In this document: positions 48,170 to 58,836 of the stretch, piece by piece | Layout: each line of letters starts with the position of its first letter | Numbering within the stretch: position 1 is the first letter of the stretch | NCBI GenBank assembly: GCA_028274465.1 | Contig: CM051455.1 | Location: 44,161,129 to 44,225,128 of the forward strand | Reading direction: 5' to 3' | Source: Plantago ovata | Taxonomy: Eukaryota; Streptophyta; Magnoliopsida; Lamiales; Plantaginaceae | DNA: 64,000 nucleotides | The notes under the pieces: model-generated | The model's database searches: none | The model's input: only the letters and a program-made list of their open reading frames with translations | Told to the model about the DNA's origin: nothing | Program-made: the position numbers and the translations under genes

Positions 48170-48426
48170 CTTCCTCCGTCCAATAATAAATGTAACACTT
48201 GATTTTGTGACTTTTTCGATGGTCATTTTGACCTTAAATTATTCTTAAATCATACGATAAAATAATTAAAATCCTCATATTATGAAACTAGAATGTTTAT
48301 ATTTTCATAATATAATTTTTTAATTATTTTACTTACTTGAATGATTTACAATTAATTTTGAGGTCAAACTAATCCTAAAAAAAGTCAATAAAACCAAATG
48401 TTACACTTGTTATTGGACGGAGGAAA
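48170..48426. mobile_element. Stowaway-type MITE, copy 1
   Basis: 257 bases with inverted ends CTTCCTCCGTCCAATAATAA and (inverse) TTTCCTCCGTCCAATAACAA, flanked by TA on both sides (48168-48169, 48427-48428). The non-coding, AT-rich interior can form a long hairpin. Its twin at 56722-56979 sits in the same flanks, so it was duplicated, not inserted twice. Confidence 0.9.
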
Positions 48427-48876
48427 TATTTTATTTACCAAAACGTCAATTTAGCTCTGATGATAGAGAACCTGAGGATACTAGCTAGGCCACTTGGAAT
48501 TTGAATATCCATATTGCGGCATTGACATAACAAAAGGCATCGACGAAATAAAATGGCAATAGATAATGACGCACATGATAATATATTCAACTGATGAAGA
48601 ACACCAATTAACATGCGAAAGATGCATTGCAAATTTTGAAGTTGAATGTTTCCAAAGCCTAGAGATGTATCTGATGGTTCTTAACTCATCGAAATAATAC
48701 TTTTCGTATGTCTAATATAGTTCAATTCAAAACTATTAATTGCATAACTATAAAAACTATATACATTTATAGGACACCATTTATGTTAATTTCAAAGTCA
48801 TTATGTGAAGATTATATATTTACTCCATCCATTTCAATATGTTATTTAGTAAAATAATAATGTTTTTTACAAGATT

Positions 48877-48911
48877 ACGCTACACGCGTAGCGTGTGACG
48901 CGGTTCCTAGT
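48877..48911 (+). mobile_element. Helitron-like 3' terminus, copy 1
   Basis: ACGCTAC-ACGC-GTAGCGT forms a 7-bp stem with a 4-base loop. After 12 further bases comes CTAG followed by T (48907-48911). A GC hairpin 10-12 bases before CTRR and then T is the structural signature of Helitron 3' ends. No matching 5' TC end or Rep/helicase ORF was found. The same structure is at 57430-57464. Confidence 0.45.
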
Positions 48912-50291
48912 AATTACTTAAGTCCATATTAATAAATCGACTCAAAAATGATTCAATTCTTCAACTTGAATAAAAATATTAGCAAATCCGATCCACCTTA
49001 TAAAAGTCGTTAAAAAAAGGTACAGTTTATTACATATGCTGCCCTAACTCCTAACCTAACATCTTACTAGTGCCTTACATACCCACCCACTCTTATAACA
49101 GAAGCCATAGAATAGGGTACTTGAAAAAGAGGAAATAAGTACATGCAAGGTAGTAGTTGATCAAAGTTATTGTCCGGCCAGACAGTCTGGCCCCTTGTAT
49201 TATTCTCGACAGTCGACACGTAGAGGCAGAATTAGCTATATTAGAATCCTCTCATAATTTTAGTGCAGACTGGAAAATCATCTCCAATTCCTGCAACATA
49301 CGAGCAGTTATATATATTTGAGAACTTTTGTATATATGTTCTGAAATTCGGATCCGGGGTTAAACCGGAAAATCATCTCGGAGGGGTTGACCTGGGTCAA
49401 CTCGGAAGATTGACCCGGATGAATAAAATAAAGTAAATAATGTAAGAGTGACCCGGATGAATAAAATAAATAAAAAATATTTTTGACAACAAATTATCAT
49501 GCATATTTACCAAATAAAGTAAATTTCATTACCAATATATAAACTAATAAGTGAAAAAAAGTAAAAATATATCCAAATAAACGAACACTTTTTTTTACTA
49601 ATTTTGTATTATTGGGCTAAAACCCGGGGTTAAACCGGCAAAATCTCGGACGGAAAAATCCCGGGTTACGAGATTTTGTATAAAATCCCGGCAAAGCCTC
49701 CGGGTCCGGGTTGACCCGCCGGGTTTGAAAACAGAGCCTTTTGTCGGGTTCGTTTTGCAGTTATATTTGAAACGAGCAGTTATACTTGAAACAAGCTACA
49801 TTAGACTCCTCTCATAAATTTTGCGGGGGTTCGTTTTGCAATTATATTTGAGACCTTTTTACAATTTAGATAAGTTATGTGGGTTCATGTGAATTAATTA
49901 GTGTTAATATTGTAAAATAGAAAATATTTGAGGCTAATGTGTATTAATCATGAGAAAAAATTAATCTTACCCAAAAAGGAAAAAAAGTTGTGGTAATAAT
50001 TCATGATAACTTGATAAGTAATGATAACAATTAGTAATTTAGTTAAACAATGTAGAAAAATGAGCGCAACATACTCCGCAATCAGAAGCTTACAAAGCTG
50101 ATCACTTTGCCCTTGTATGAGCCCCTGGAACTCTTCTTAGATGTAAAAATAAATAAAAAAGATTACAAAAATAAATAATAGGATGGAACTATTACTTATA
50201 GCTTACCCAAAAATAATCTCCTAGATCCTCCTTGCTTATTATGCCTTTGCTTCTATTCTTGTTGTCTATTTTCTCTATTTGTTGTTTCTAC

Positions 50292-51889
50292 TCACAACTC
50301 GCCAATCTTAATCTTAGTAGCTACAGTAGCTTCACAAATTGTTGGTTTAGTCTTGCCTCCAACAATAGGTTTAACATTAGAACATTTACTTGTCGCAGGA
50401 CTACCACATGTGGATTTTAGATCAATATCTGCAATATTTATATTTTTGCATGGTTTTGTCTTGCTGCAAGCAAGTACCACAGCATCTGGCAGGGATGATG
50501 TTCCTTTAACATTCTTTATGAATACATCACTGATCTCAATGAGTGAATGAGACTGCACCAGAAACAAATACATGTTAGTTTCCATGTTCTTTATATATAT
50601 ATGCACTTGCGATTCATATGGTAAATCGATTTGATTAAAGGCATTCTTAAAACTAATTGTTTTTGGACTTACATTTACTTTGCATTGGTTATTCGGGCAG
50701 TATTCTTGATCAATGATGATTGGATTTTGTACGTTATCCATCACAAGGTTTTCAAAATACAATTTTGAGACTTTAATTTTCACTGGAGAAGAGGGCCATG
50801 TTTTGACACGAACACCATTTGTTGTTCCTTTTAATGTACAATCTCTGACATAAATACCGGTCACATCCTTCTCTTGTGGATACTTTCCAAGGCTTCCAAT
50901 GCTAATTCCATGTCCGGGACCACATGTCACTTTGGTGATGTGGAAGTTTTCCGACTCATCTCCAATGGAGATGCAATCATCTCCGGTTTGTATTATCGAA
51001 TCTCGAACATTTACATTCTTTGAACGAGCCAAGTGCATTCCATCTGTGTTTGGGGAATCTTCGGGTGCAGATATTGTAACTTTCTCGAAAGTTACATTTT
51101 TTCCATCGATCAGATTCATGTGGAAACCCTTGCTGTCTTTAGAAGTCATGTCGTGGAAATGCATGTTGGTGATGGAAAAAAAGCCCAAGTTCTGCATTCA
51201 TGCATGTTATTAGTTCTCAAATTTAAATATTCTTGCATAATGTAAATATAAATTATATGGATATTATATCTTCATGTATTCTAATTTATATGTGACATGT
51301 TGACAAATTCTATGAATTGAATATTTCAAAAGAAAAAAAAATGTGAGCACTTACGTTACTCAATGGTTTACACTTATAATTCTTGGCACAATCATTTTTC
51401 TTCCAATCTTGTTGGCCTTTACCATCGAAAACTCCACCACCAGAGATATCTATGTCGTTAACGTTCATTATAGTAATCCAGGCACAGTCTGATTTTGGGA
51501 GATTTCCTGTGGCTTCCACTGTACCCTGAATGCAAAGCCCAATTGGAGCCTTGTTTGGTCCAACTAATTCTATTTGTCCTAGTTTCCATGTCCCTTTTGG
51601 AATCACTACTTTGCTACCTGAAGTACAAGCACACGCCTCCTTCCATGCTTTCTGTAAAGCCTACACTCAAAATACAAATTGTTAATGAAAAATGTTCTCT
51701 CGAATGAAATAGACACGCCGCCATGGGATAGACAAGAATACCGTCAAATCATAGAAATCGTACCTCAGAAATATCACCACCAGATTTTGCACCATACTGT
51801 GTGATGTCATAATTTCCAGACTCAACCTCAACAATGTATGCCAACAATGCAAAAGCCCAAAGGATAGGTGCAACTGTTTTATGATCCAT
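50292..51889 (-). CDS. Polygalacturonase (GH28), copy 2
   Basis: The same four-exon design as copy 1: 51889-51764, 51660-51355, 51191-50673 and 50552-50292, giving 403 residues with a signal peptide and NTDG, DDC and GHG motifs in the same places. The active-site RIK motif reads RVK. Intron 3 is 120 bases, a multiple of three, and contains no stop in frame, so exon 3, the intron and exon 4 form one open frame; retention would insert 40 residues. Copy 2 differs from copy 3 by only a few residues (for example ENF/EDF and GEL/DEL at the C-terminus) but clearly from copy 1 (for example SGNYDITQYG at the mature N-terminus). Confidence 0.93.
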
Positions 51890-51968
51890 AACTTTTTCAA
51901 ATATGATATGTTGATATAAGACAAATATTATCCTTCAAGATGATGTTTGTAAATAAAAGTATGATTGA

Positions 51969-51976
51969 ATTTATAG
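51969..51976 (-). promoter_or_regulatory. TATA box of polygalacturonase copy 2
   Basis: CTATAAAT on the minus strand about 80 bases upstream of the ATG at 51889, in a flank shared with copy 1. Confidence 0.55.
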
Positions 51977-52189
51977 TGTTTATACTGGGAAAATAATTGT
52001 GGTCCTTATGAGATAAGATGCAATGTTTTGGTTCAACTTATTTATCTCATTTTTTGAAGTGTTGCTTCATTCACCAAAAATAGACTCTCCAAAAGTGAAA
52101 AGAAACATCGTTATTGCATGGTAAATTCACTTGCTATATTTTTTATTATTCTTATTTTTTTTTTAAATAATAAAATGCTAATTTTATTA

Positions 52190-53410
52190 TTACGTAAAGT
52201 TAGATGGAAGTCTAGCAACAAACTGTGCACCCAACACTTTCTGAATATAAAAACTCAATCTATGGAAAAGAAAAACACCACTCTTAGCATTATTAGAGTG
52301 ACTAACAAAAAGATGTTTGAGGCGGAAAAGTGTATCCAAAACCTCCTTGCCGAGCTCCCCAAACGTAGATAAAGCAAAAAGGATGAACGGGTAACCGTTC
52401 TCTGCACACTTGGACGGATACTTCCTCTTTTCTTCTCTACGACATTGTGCAATGCAACCCAGGGCCCAGGAACTCACCCCACCACCAACAAATGGAGAGA
52501 TACCAGTCACATCCAAACATGCGTCTCTCTCCCTTGGGGCCAATTGAACAGCAACTGGTCTGCTGGTCTTAGTTCATGCCCGTCCTCAGAGAGAAACCCA
52601 TAGCGGCCTCCTTCCGCACATCAACGCCAAATTTGGAGAAGATATCAACTAAAGTATCATGTACTAGAATATGCCTATACTTCACACCTACATCACTAGA
52701 ATAGTGAACAGTGTGGTATTACGCACTAGAATATGCTTATACTTCACACCTACATCACTAGAATAGTGAACAGCGTGGTATCACGCACTAGAATATGCCT
52801 ATACTTCACCCCACTGGTCCATCCGGTGCGCATTACAACTCGAACAAAGAGTACCTTCAAAGAACAACGGAACCGCAGGCCGATAACCTAACATAGCACT
52901 GAATTGTCGTTGGTTCATCCGCTGCCCCAACCCATCAATAGGAATGGTGAACAAGAAATTCTGAGCATGTGGAGCACAATTGCTACTGAGCAAAGCAACA
53001 TGACGTTGAGTTAAACTGAAATGTGACGCAATGCGTGCCTCAATGACACCAAAAGTCTTCATCAATTGGGGGCAGGAGAGCTACTGATGACAGAAAGAAC
53101 ATCAACATTGCGGAACGCTTAAATTCTTCATGAGCATGCTGAAAAGAAGGTCCTGACTCCTGAGGAGATAATACCAGATTTCGACAGGATATATCCTATC
53201 ATGCAAAGTGCTAGACTATAAGCGAGAGGTGAGGAAGGCGTAACGCATGACATCTTCAACATACAAGATACCGAGACGACCTAATTTGATAGGAAGAGTA
53301 GCAAGCTGCCACTACCAATACCAAAAACCGGCTCTAAACCAGTAACAATCTTCTCAAAACAGGTACGCAAAGTCTGATCAAACTGAGTCTGGCATCCCCA
53401 AGAGAGGGGG
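52190..53410 (-). pseudogene. Reverse-transcriptase-like relic, copy 2
   Basis: This is the duplicate of the relic at 45472-46690 (offset 6726 over most of its length). Here the C-terminal frame is less broken: one open stretch runs from RERDACLDVTGISPFVGGGV to GAQFVARLPSNF without a stop, where copy 1 has a frame change near 45800 and another near 45590. It carries the 61-base tandem repeat at 52656-52809. Confidence 0.6.
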
Positions 53411-53595
53411 GGGGGGCATTATTATTATATATAAAATCCTAATCCTCACTTCCTTTAGAAACCACCGACAATCCCCGTTCTTTCTTTTTCATCCGTCTTC
53501 CATTTGTTCACTCACGATCAATGGCCAATGCCTCCCCTACCACCTACCGCCTCTTTGACCAGCTCCGTTCGGGGCTATGTGATCTACCAAATCGA

Positions 53596-53935
53596 TCAGC
53601 CAAGGTATACATTGTTTCTATAGCCCTCACTTAATGCATTTCCAAAATGTTTGCTTATGGTGAACAAGTGTGTGAGTTTGGACCCCTTTCGTTTTCTGTC
53701 GGACAAATAAGACAAAGTCTTTCGTTCCCACCCGTGCCTGAACGCCAATGATCCAATCCCAAGCATCAGTAGCTGGGAAAAATAAGTTGCTGTATGGCAA
53801 GTGCAATAAGGCCCAAAATAGTCTAGCATAGTGACAATCTCGCATTACATGGATTGCGGTCTCATCATCATTAGAACATAGGAGCCACAGATTCTCAACA
53901 TCGCAGTGGCGTCTAGATAGCTCAGATGTGGCGGT
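53596..53935 (-). pseudogene. LINE zf-RVT fragment
   Basis: The minus strand reads LLCSNDDETAIHVMRDCHYA and RLFWALLHLPYSNLFF, matching the Cys/His-bearing zf-RVT region near the end of plant LINE ORF2 proteins ('C..C....ET..H.l..C'). Only this piece is present. Confidence 0.6.
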
Positions 53936-54404
53936 CTACTTTGATTTTTAACTCTTTTCAAATTTTAAGATTTTATTGTCTCTTAATTGTTGTCGTGATC
54001 CAAAAGTAAAAAGTTGACAGTAATTTACGAACACAAAATGCACAAAACGCGTGTAACATTGAAAGAACGTTATAAAAATCAATTTCTATTACTAAAACAC
54101 GTGATCACACGCGTAGCGCCACATCATAAAATAACATAAGTTAACATATTGTATATAAGTGGTTGGACAATCAAGAAGGACACGATCGATTTTAATATAA
54201 GAATCGTACCTCTGGTAAAGCAAGAAGCGCGTTTCAGTATGAATATTGATCGGTACCGTAAATAGGATTGAATGGAAGACAGAACTCCATTCATTATTAA
54301 AATGCAAAATAAGCAAATGTATCCCTTTATTGTGTATGAAGTTTGCCTACCGTTCAATTAAAAAATATTCATCGTATTACTATATAAACTTTTTTATTTA
54401 AAGG

Positions 54405-54467
54405 ACATCGTTTCTGTTTTTTTTTTTTTTTTTGAAACGGCAAAATAAAACATACATCGTTTCTGTT
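54405..54467 (-). mobile_element. Short retroposon tail with 14-bp target duplication
   Basis: ACATCGTTTCTGTT flanks both sides (54405-54418, 54454-54467). Between them are a T-run and GAAACGGCAAAATAAAACAT, which on the minus strand ends ...GCCGTTTC plus poly-A. The tail GTTTC-poly(A) is the same as in the insertion at 33465-33479, so both probably derive from the same LINE or SINE family. Confidence 0.7.
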
Positions 54468-55079
54468 GAGTTTAATTACTCAATTATTTATTTGCAAATA
54501 ACTCAATTATTTATTTACAAATAATTAAATATGTGAACATTACATAACCGTGCTTTGTAATCATGAATTACAAAGAAACCATAGCACACGCGTGATGAAA
54601 AATTATAGTAATGTAATAAACCCTTTGAGTTTTGTTAACTTTCGAGTTTACGAGTCGAGTTAAATTCGAGTTTTAATTAGACAATTAAAAAAGAAAAACT
54701 CCGAATAGTAAAAAAATACTTGTCAAGCTCAAGTACGAACCATCAAGCTTGATCGAGCTCGAGCCTTGGGTTAATTATGCTTAACAAGCCAAGCCAAGCC
54801 TAGCCAAAGCTCGGTTCACTTACAACCTACTCACAATATCTTTATTTTTTTTGCCCTAAAATCTAACTAAATGGACTCCAAATTATCGCTAATTTGGACT
54901 TGATGGTGTTTTTTTTTTACCTCCATTAGTATTAATTAATTATTAACTAATTATATTTAACTACCTTTTATTTATATTCATCTAATTAAGCTTCAAATTA
55001 ATTAGTAACTAATTATATTTTATATATTATTACTACCAATAAATGTTAAATAACCAACTTGATTTTTCACCTAAAACTA

Positions 55080-56023
55080 ATTAAACTAATACCGAAACTA
55101 ATATTTATCCAACTAAATAATCTCCTAATTAATATTTATATACAAAAACTAATGAAACTAGCATTTATGTTGTCGAAACTAATGAAACTAGCATTTGTGT
55201 TCAATTGTGATGCTGAAACTAATGAAACTAACATTCATGTTTGCCGAAACTAATGAAACTAGCATTTGTGTTGCTGAAACTAGTATCTTGTTGCTGAAAC
55301 TAGCACTTATGATGCTGAAACTAATGAAACTAACATTTTGTTGTTGTAATTATCAGTTGTGATGATGAAACTAATGAAACTAGTTTTTGTGTTGCTGGAA
55401 CTAGCATTTTTGTTGCTGAAACTAATGAAAATAGCATTTTTGTTGTTGAAACTAATGAAATTAACATTAATGATGCTGAAACTAGCATTAACGGTTAGTT
55501 TTATATAGTTTAAGCTAGTTTATGAAACTAGTTTTTTTTTATCTGAAACTAGTTTAATTATGAAACTAGCTTTTATGTGTTGAAACTAATTTTTTTCAGT
55601 GAAAATAATGATTTACATTTTTATAAATTTAGTTTCCATATTTGTAATTGTTTTAGTTTAACATAAATAAGTTTTTAGAGTTAATTTAATCATTTTATAG
55701 TTAGTTTCAACGTAAAATAAAATTAACAACTAGTTTCAACGGTTAATTTCAGGAAAAATATAAAATTGAGAGTTAGTTTCATCTAATTTCAGTAATTTTT
55801 AGCTAGTTTCAATAAATTTCAGTGATTTTTAGCTAGTTTCAGCTAGTCTCGAATAGTTTCAGAACCAAAACTAGATTTCTGATGTCAAATTTGTTATTAA
55901 ATCCAGCTGAGCGAGATTTTGAAATCCATTTCTGTAGGCGGATTTCAAAAATTCTTATTAAATCCACTTGAGCGAGTTTTTGAAGTCCTCACCTATTGGA
56001 AGTAGCGACACTTTTGTAGTAAT
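55080..56023. mobile_element. CACTA-like element remnant, second copy with longer left part
   Basis: TGAAACTA repeats start near 55140, about 160 bases further left than in the first copy (46721). They are mirrored by TAGTTTCA words to the right and end at the TGTAGTA edge near 56023. The extra left part lies outside the duplicated block. Confidence 0.5.
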
Positions 56024-56721
56024 TGATTATTGGAGGTGGATGTTTTTATAATTTATTTTGTGTATTGATTTATTTATATATTTTTCCCTTTATAAATCAA
56101 CCTCAAACTTCATTACGTACCATGTGATATACAATTCTCATCATGATCATCACCTTACACTAGCAAGTCAAATCCGTTCACCAATAATCAATGATAAATA
56201 AGAAACGAACGCCTTGGGTTTGGTTGACTCTTGCGGCAAAATAATATTTATCCTTTGTACCTCTCAACTCTAAAGTTCTAATGACGCCACTTTGATTTCA
56301 CTTGGCTTAAATACATTAGCTTAGCTCAAAATCGGATCCTACACTAACTAATGTTCAGGCCCATCTTAATTTATCACTCCCATAAAATTTAAAGTATTAA
56401 AGTAAACAAGTTGATTTACCCAATTGATTGACCTACCAATCAATTTTAATCCGTTGATCTTGCTTATCCAATTTAAATATGGTGCGTACATGTGTCATTA
56501 TTTAATTATAAGGTGTAGGGTCCGAATCATGTTGGCGTGATTTTTCTCTATTATTTGTATCATTATTTTAGTTGAAGGTGTTGGGTTCGAATCATATTGA
56601 CGTAATTTTTTTCTGTTTTATTTATTCTCTTCTTAAATTTTTATTTTTAACATAAAGTTGCATGGTCGTATTATACCTAATTTAAAAATAACCATGATGT
56701 GTTTTTATAAAAAAAGACATA

Positions 56722-56979
56722 CTTCCTCCGTCCAATAATAAATGTAACACTTGATTTTGTGACTTTTTCGATGGTCATTTTGACCTTAAATTATTCTTAA
56801 ATCATACGATAAAAATAATTAAAAACCTCATATTATGAAACTAGAATGTTTATATTTTCATAATATAATTTTTTAATTATTTTACTTACTTGAATGATTT
56901 ACAATTAATTTTGAGGTCAAACTAATCCTAAAAAAAGTCAATAAAACCAAATGTTACACTTGTTATTGGACGGAGGAAA
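56722..56979. mobile_element. Stowaway-type MITE, copy 2
   Basis: 258 bases, the duplicate of the MITE at 48170-48426, with the same TA flanks and inverted ends and one extra A. Confidence 0.9.
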
Positions 56980-57429
56980 TATTTTATTTACCAAAACGTC
57001 AATTTAGCTCTGATGATAGAGAACCTGAGGATACTAGCTAGGCCACTTGGAATTTGAATATCCATATTGCGGCATCGACATAACAAAAGGCATCGACGAA
57101 ATAAAATGGCAATAGATAATGACGCACATGACAATATATTCAACTGATGAAGAACACCAATTAACATGCGAAAGATGCATTGCAAATTTTGAAGTTGAAT
57201 GTTTCCAAAGCCTAGAGATGTATCTGATGGTTCTTAACGCATCGGAATAATACTTTTTGTATGTCTAATATAGTTCAATTCAAAACTATTAATTGCATAA
57301 CTATAAAAACTATATACATTTATAGGACACCATTTATGTTAATTTCGAAGTCATTATGTGAAGATTATATATTTACTCCATTCATTTCAATATGTTATTT
57401 AGTAAAATAATAATGTTTTTTACAAGATT

Positions 57430-57464
57430 ACGCTACACGCGTAGCGTGTGACGTGGTTCCTAGT
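57430..57464 (+). mobile_element. Helitron-like 3' terminus, copy 2
   Basis: The same hairpin (ACGCTAC/GTAGCGT) and CTAG-T ending as at 48877-48911, with one substitution in the spacer (ACGTGG for ACGCGG). Confidence 0.45.
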
Positions 57465-58836
57465 AATTACTTAAGTCCATATTAATAAATCGACTAAAAA
57501 ATGATTCAATTCTTCAACTTGAATAAAAATATTAGCAAATCCGATCCACCTTATAAAAGTCGTTACAAAAAGGTACAGTTTATTACATATGCTGCCCTAA
57601 CTCCTAACCTAACATCTTACTAGTGCCTTACATACCCACCCACTCTTATAACAGAAGCCATAGAATAGGGTACTTGAAAAAGAGGAAATAAGTACATGCA
57701 AGGTAGTAGTTGATCAAAGTTATTGTCCGGCCAGACGGTCTTGGCCCTTGTATTATTCTCGACAGTCGACATGTAGAGGCAGAATTAGCTATATTAGAAT
57801 CCTCTCATAATTTTAGTGCAGACTGGAAAATCATCTCCAATTCCTGCAACATACGAGCAGTTATATATATTTGAGAACTTTTGTATATATGTTCTGAAAT
57901 TCGGATCCGGGGTTAAACCGGAGAATCATCTCGGAGGGGTTGACCCGGGTCAACTCGGAAGATTGACCCGGATGAATAAAATAAAGTAAATAATGTAAGA
58001 GTGACCCGGATGAATAAAAATAAATAAAAAATATTTTTGACAAAAAATTATCATGCATATTTACCAAATAAAGTAAATTTCATTACCAATATATAAACTA
58101 ATAAGTGAAAAAAAGTAAAAATATATCCAAATAAACGAACACTTTTTTTTTACTAATTTTGTATTATTGGGCTAAAACCGGCAAAATCTCAGACGGAAAA
58201 ATCCCGGGTTACGAGATTTTGTATAAAATCCCGGCAAAGCCTCCGGGTCCGGGTTGACCCGCCGGGTTTGAAAACAGAGCCTTTTGTAGGGTTCGTTTTG
58301 CAGTTATATTTGAAACGAGCAGTTATACTTGAAACAAGCTACATTAGGCTCCTCTCATAAATTTTGCGGGGGTTCGTTTTGCAATTATATTTGAGACCTT
58401 TTTACAATTTAGATAAGTTATGTGGGTTCATGTGAATTAATTAGTGTTAATATTGTAAAATAGAAAATATTTGAGGCTAATGTGTATTAATCATGAGAAA
58501 AAATTAATCTTACCCAAAAAGGAAAAAAAAAGTTGTGGTAATAATTCATGATAACTTGATAAGTAATGATAACAATTAGTAATTTAGTTAAACAATGTAG
58601 AAAAATGAGCGCAACATACTCCGCAATCAGAAGCTTACAAAGCTGCTCACTTTGCCCTTGTATGAGCCCCTAGAACTCTTCTTAGATGTAAAAATAAATA
58701 AAAAAGATTACAAAAATAAATAATAGGATGGAACTATTACTTATAGCTTACCGAAAAATAATCTCCTAGATCCTCCTTGCTTATTATGCCTTTGCTTCTA
58801 TTCTTGTTGTCTATTTTCTCTATTTGTTGTTTCTAC

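Larger units (their letters stand above)
46721..51889. repeat. Segmental duplication, copy 1 (contains polygalacturonase copy 2)
   Basis: From CACTTATGATGCTGAAACTA onward this block is nearly identical to 55304-60434. The offset falls from 8583 to 8545, mainly because a 30-base GCTGAAACTAATGAAAATAG unit is present twice here and once in the other copy. It includes the TGAAACTA/TAGTTTCA region, a Stowaway MITE, a Helitron-like end, CCGGGTT-rich sequence and the gene. Confidence 0.93.
53447..55303. other. 1.86 kb present between copies 2 and 3 but missing between copies 1 and 2
   Basis: It contains a leader-like AAATCCTAATCCTCACTTCC with ATG at 53521 (MANASPTTYRLFDQLRSG, ending at a possible donor GTATAC). 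A minus-strand LINE zf-RVT fragment follows at about 53640-53930 (CSNDDETAIHVMRDCHYARL). A retroposon tail lies at 54405-54467, and the rest is AT-rich sequence. The ATG leader has a diverged relative at 61060-61290. Confidence 0.6.

Noticed and set aside
49320-49740. CCGGGTTGACCCGG-rich stretch as a regulatory palindrome array
   Set aside because: It is duplicated with the array at 57895-58280 with indels in the motif and looks like MITE or degenerate repeat sequence; no clear ends or function.
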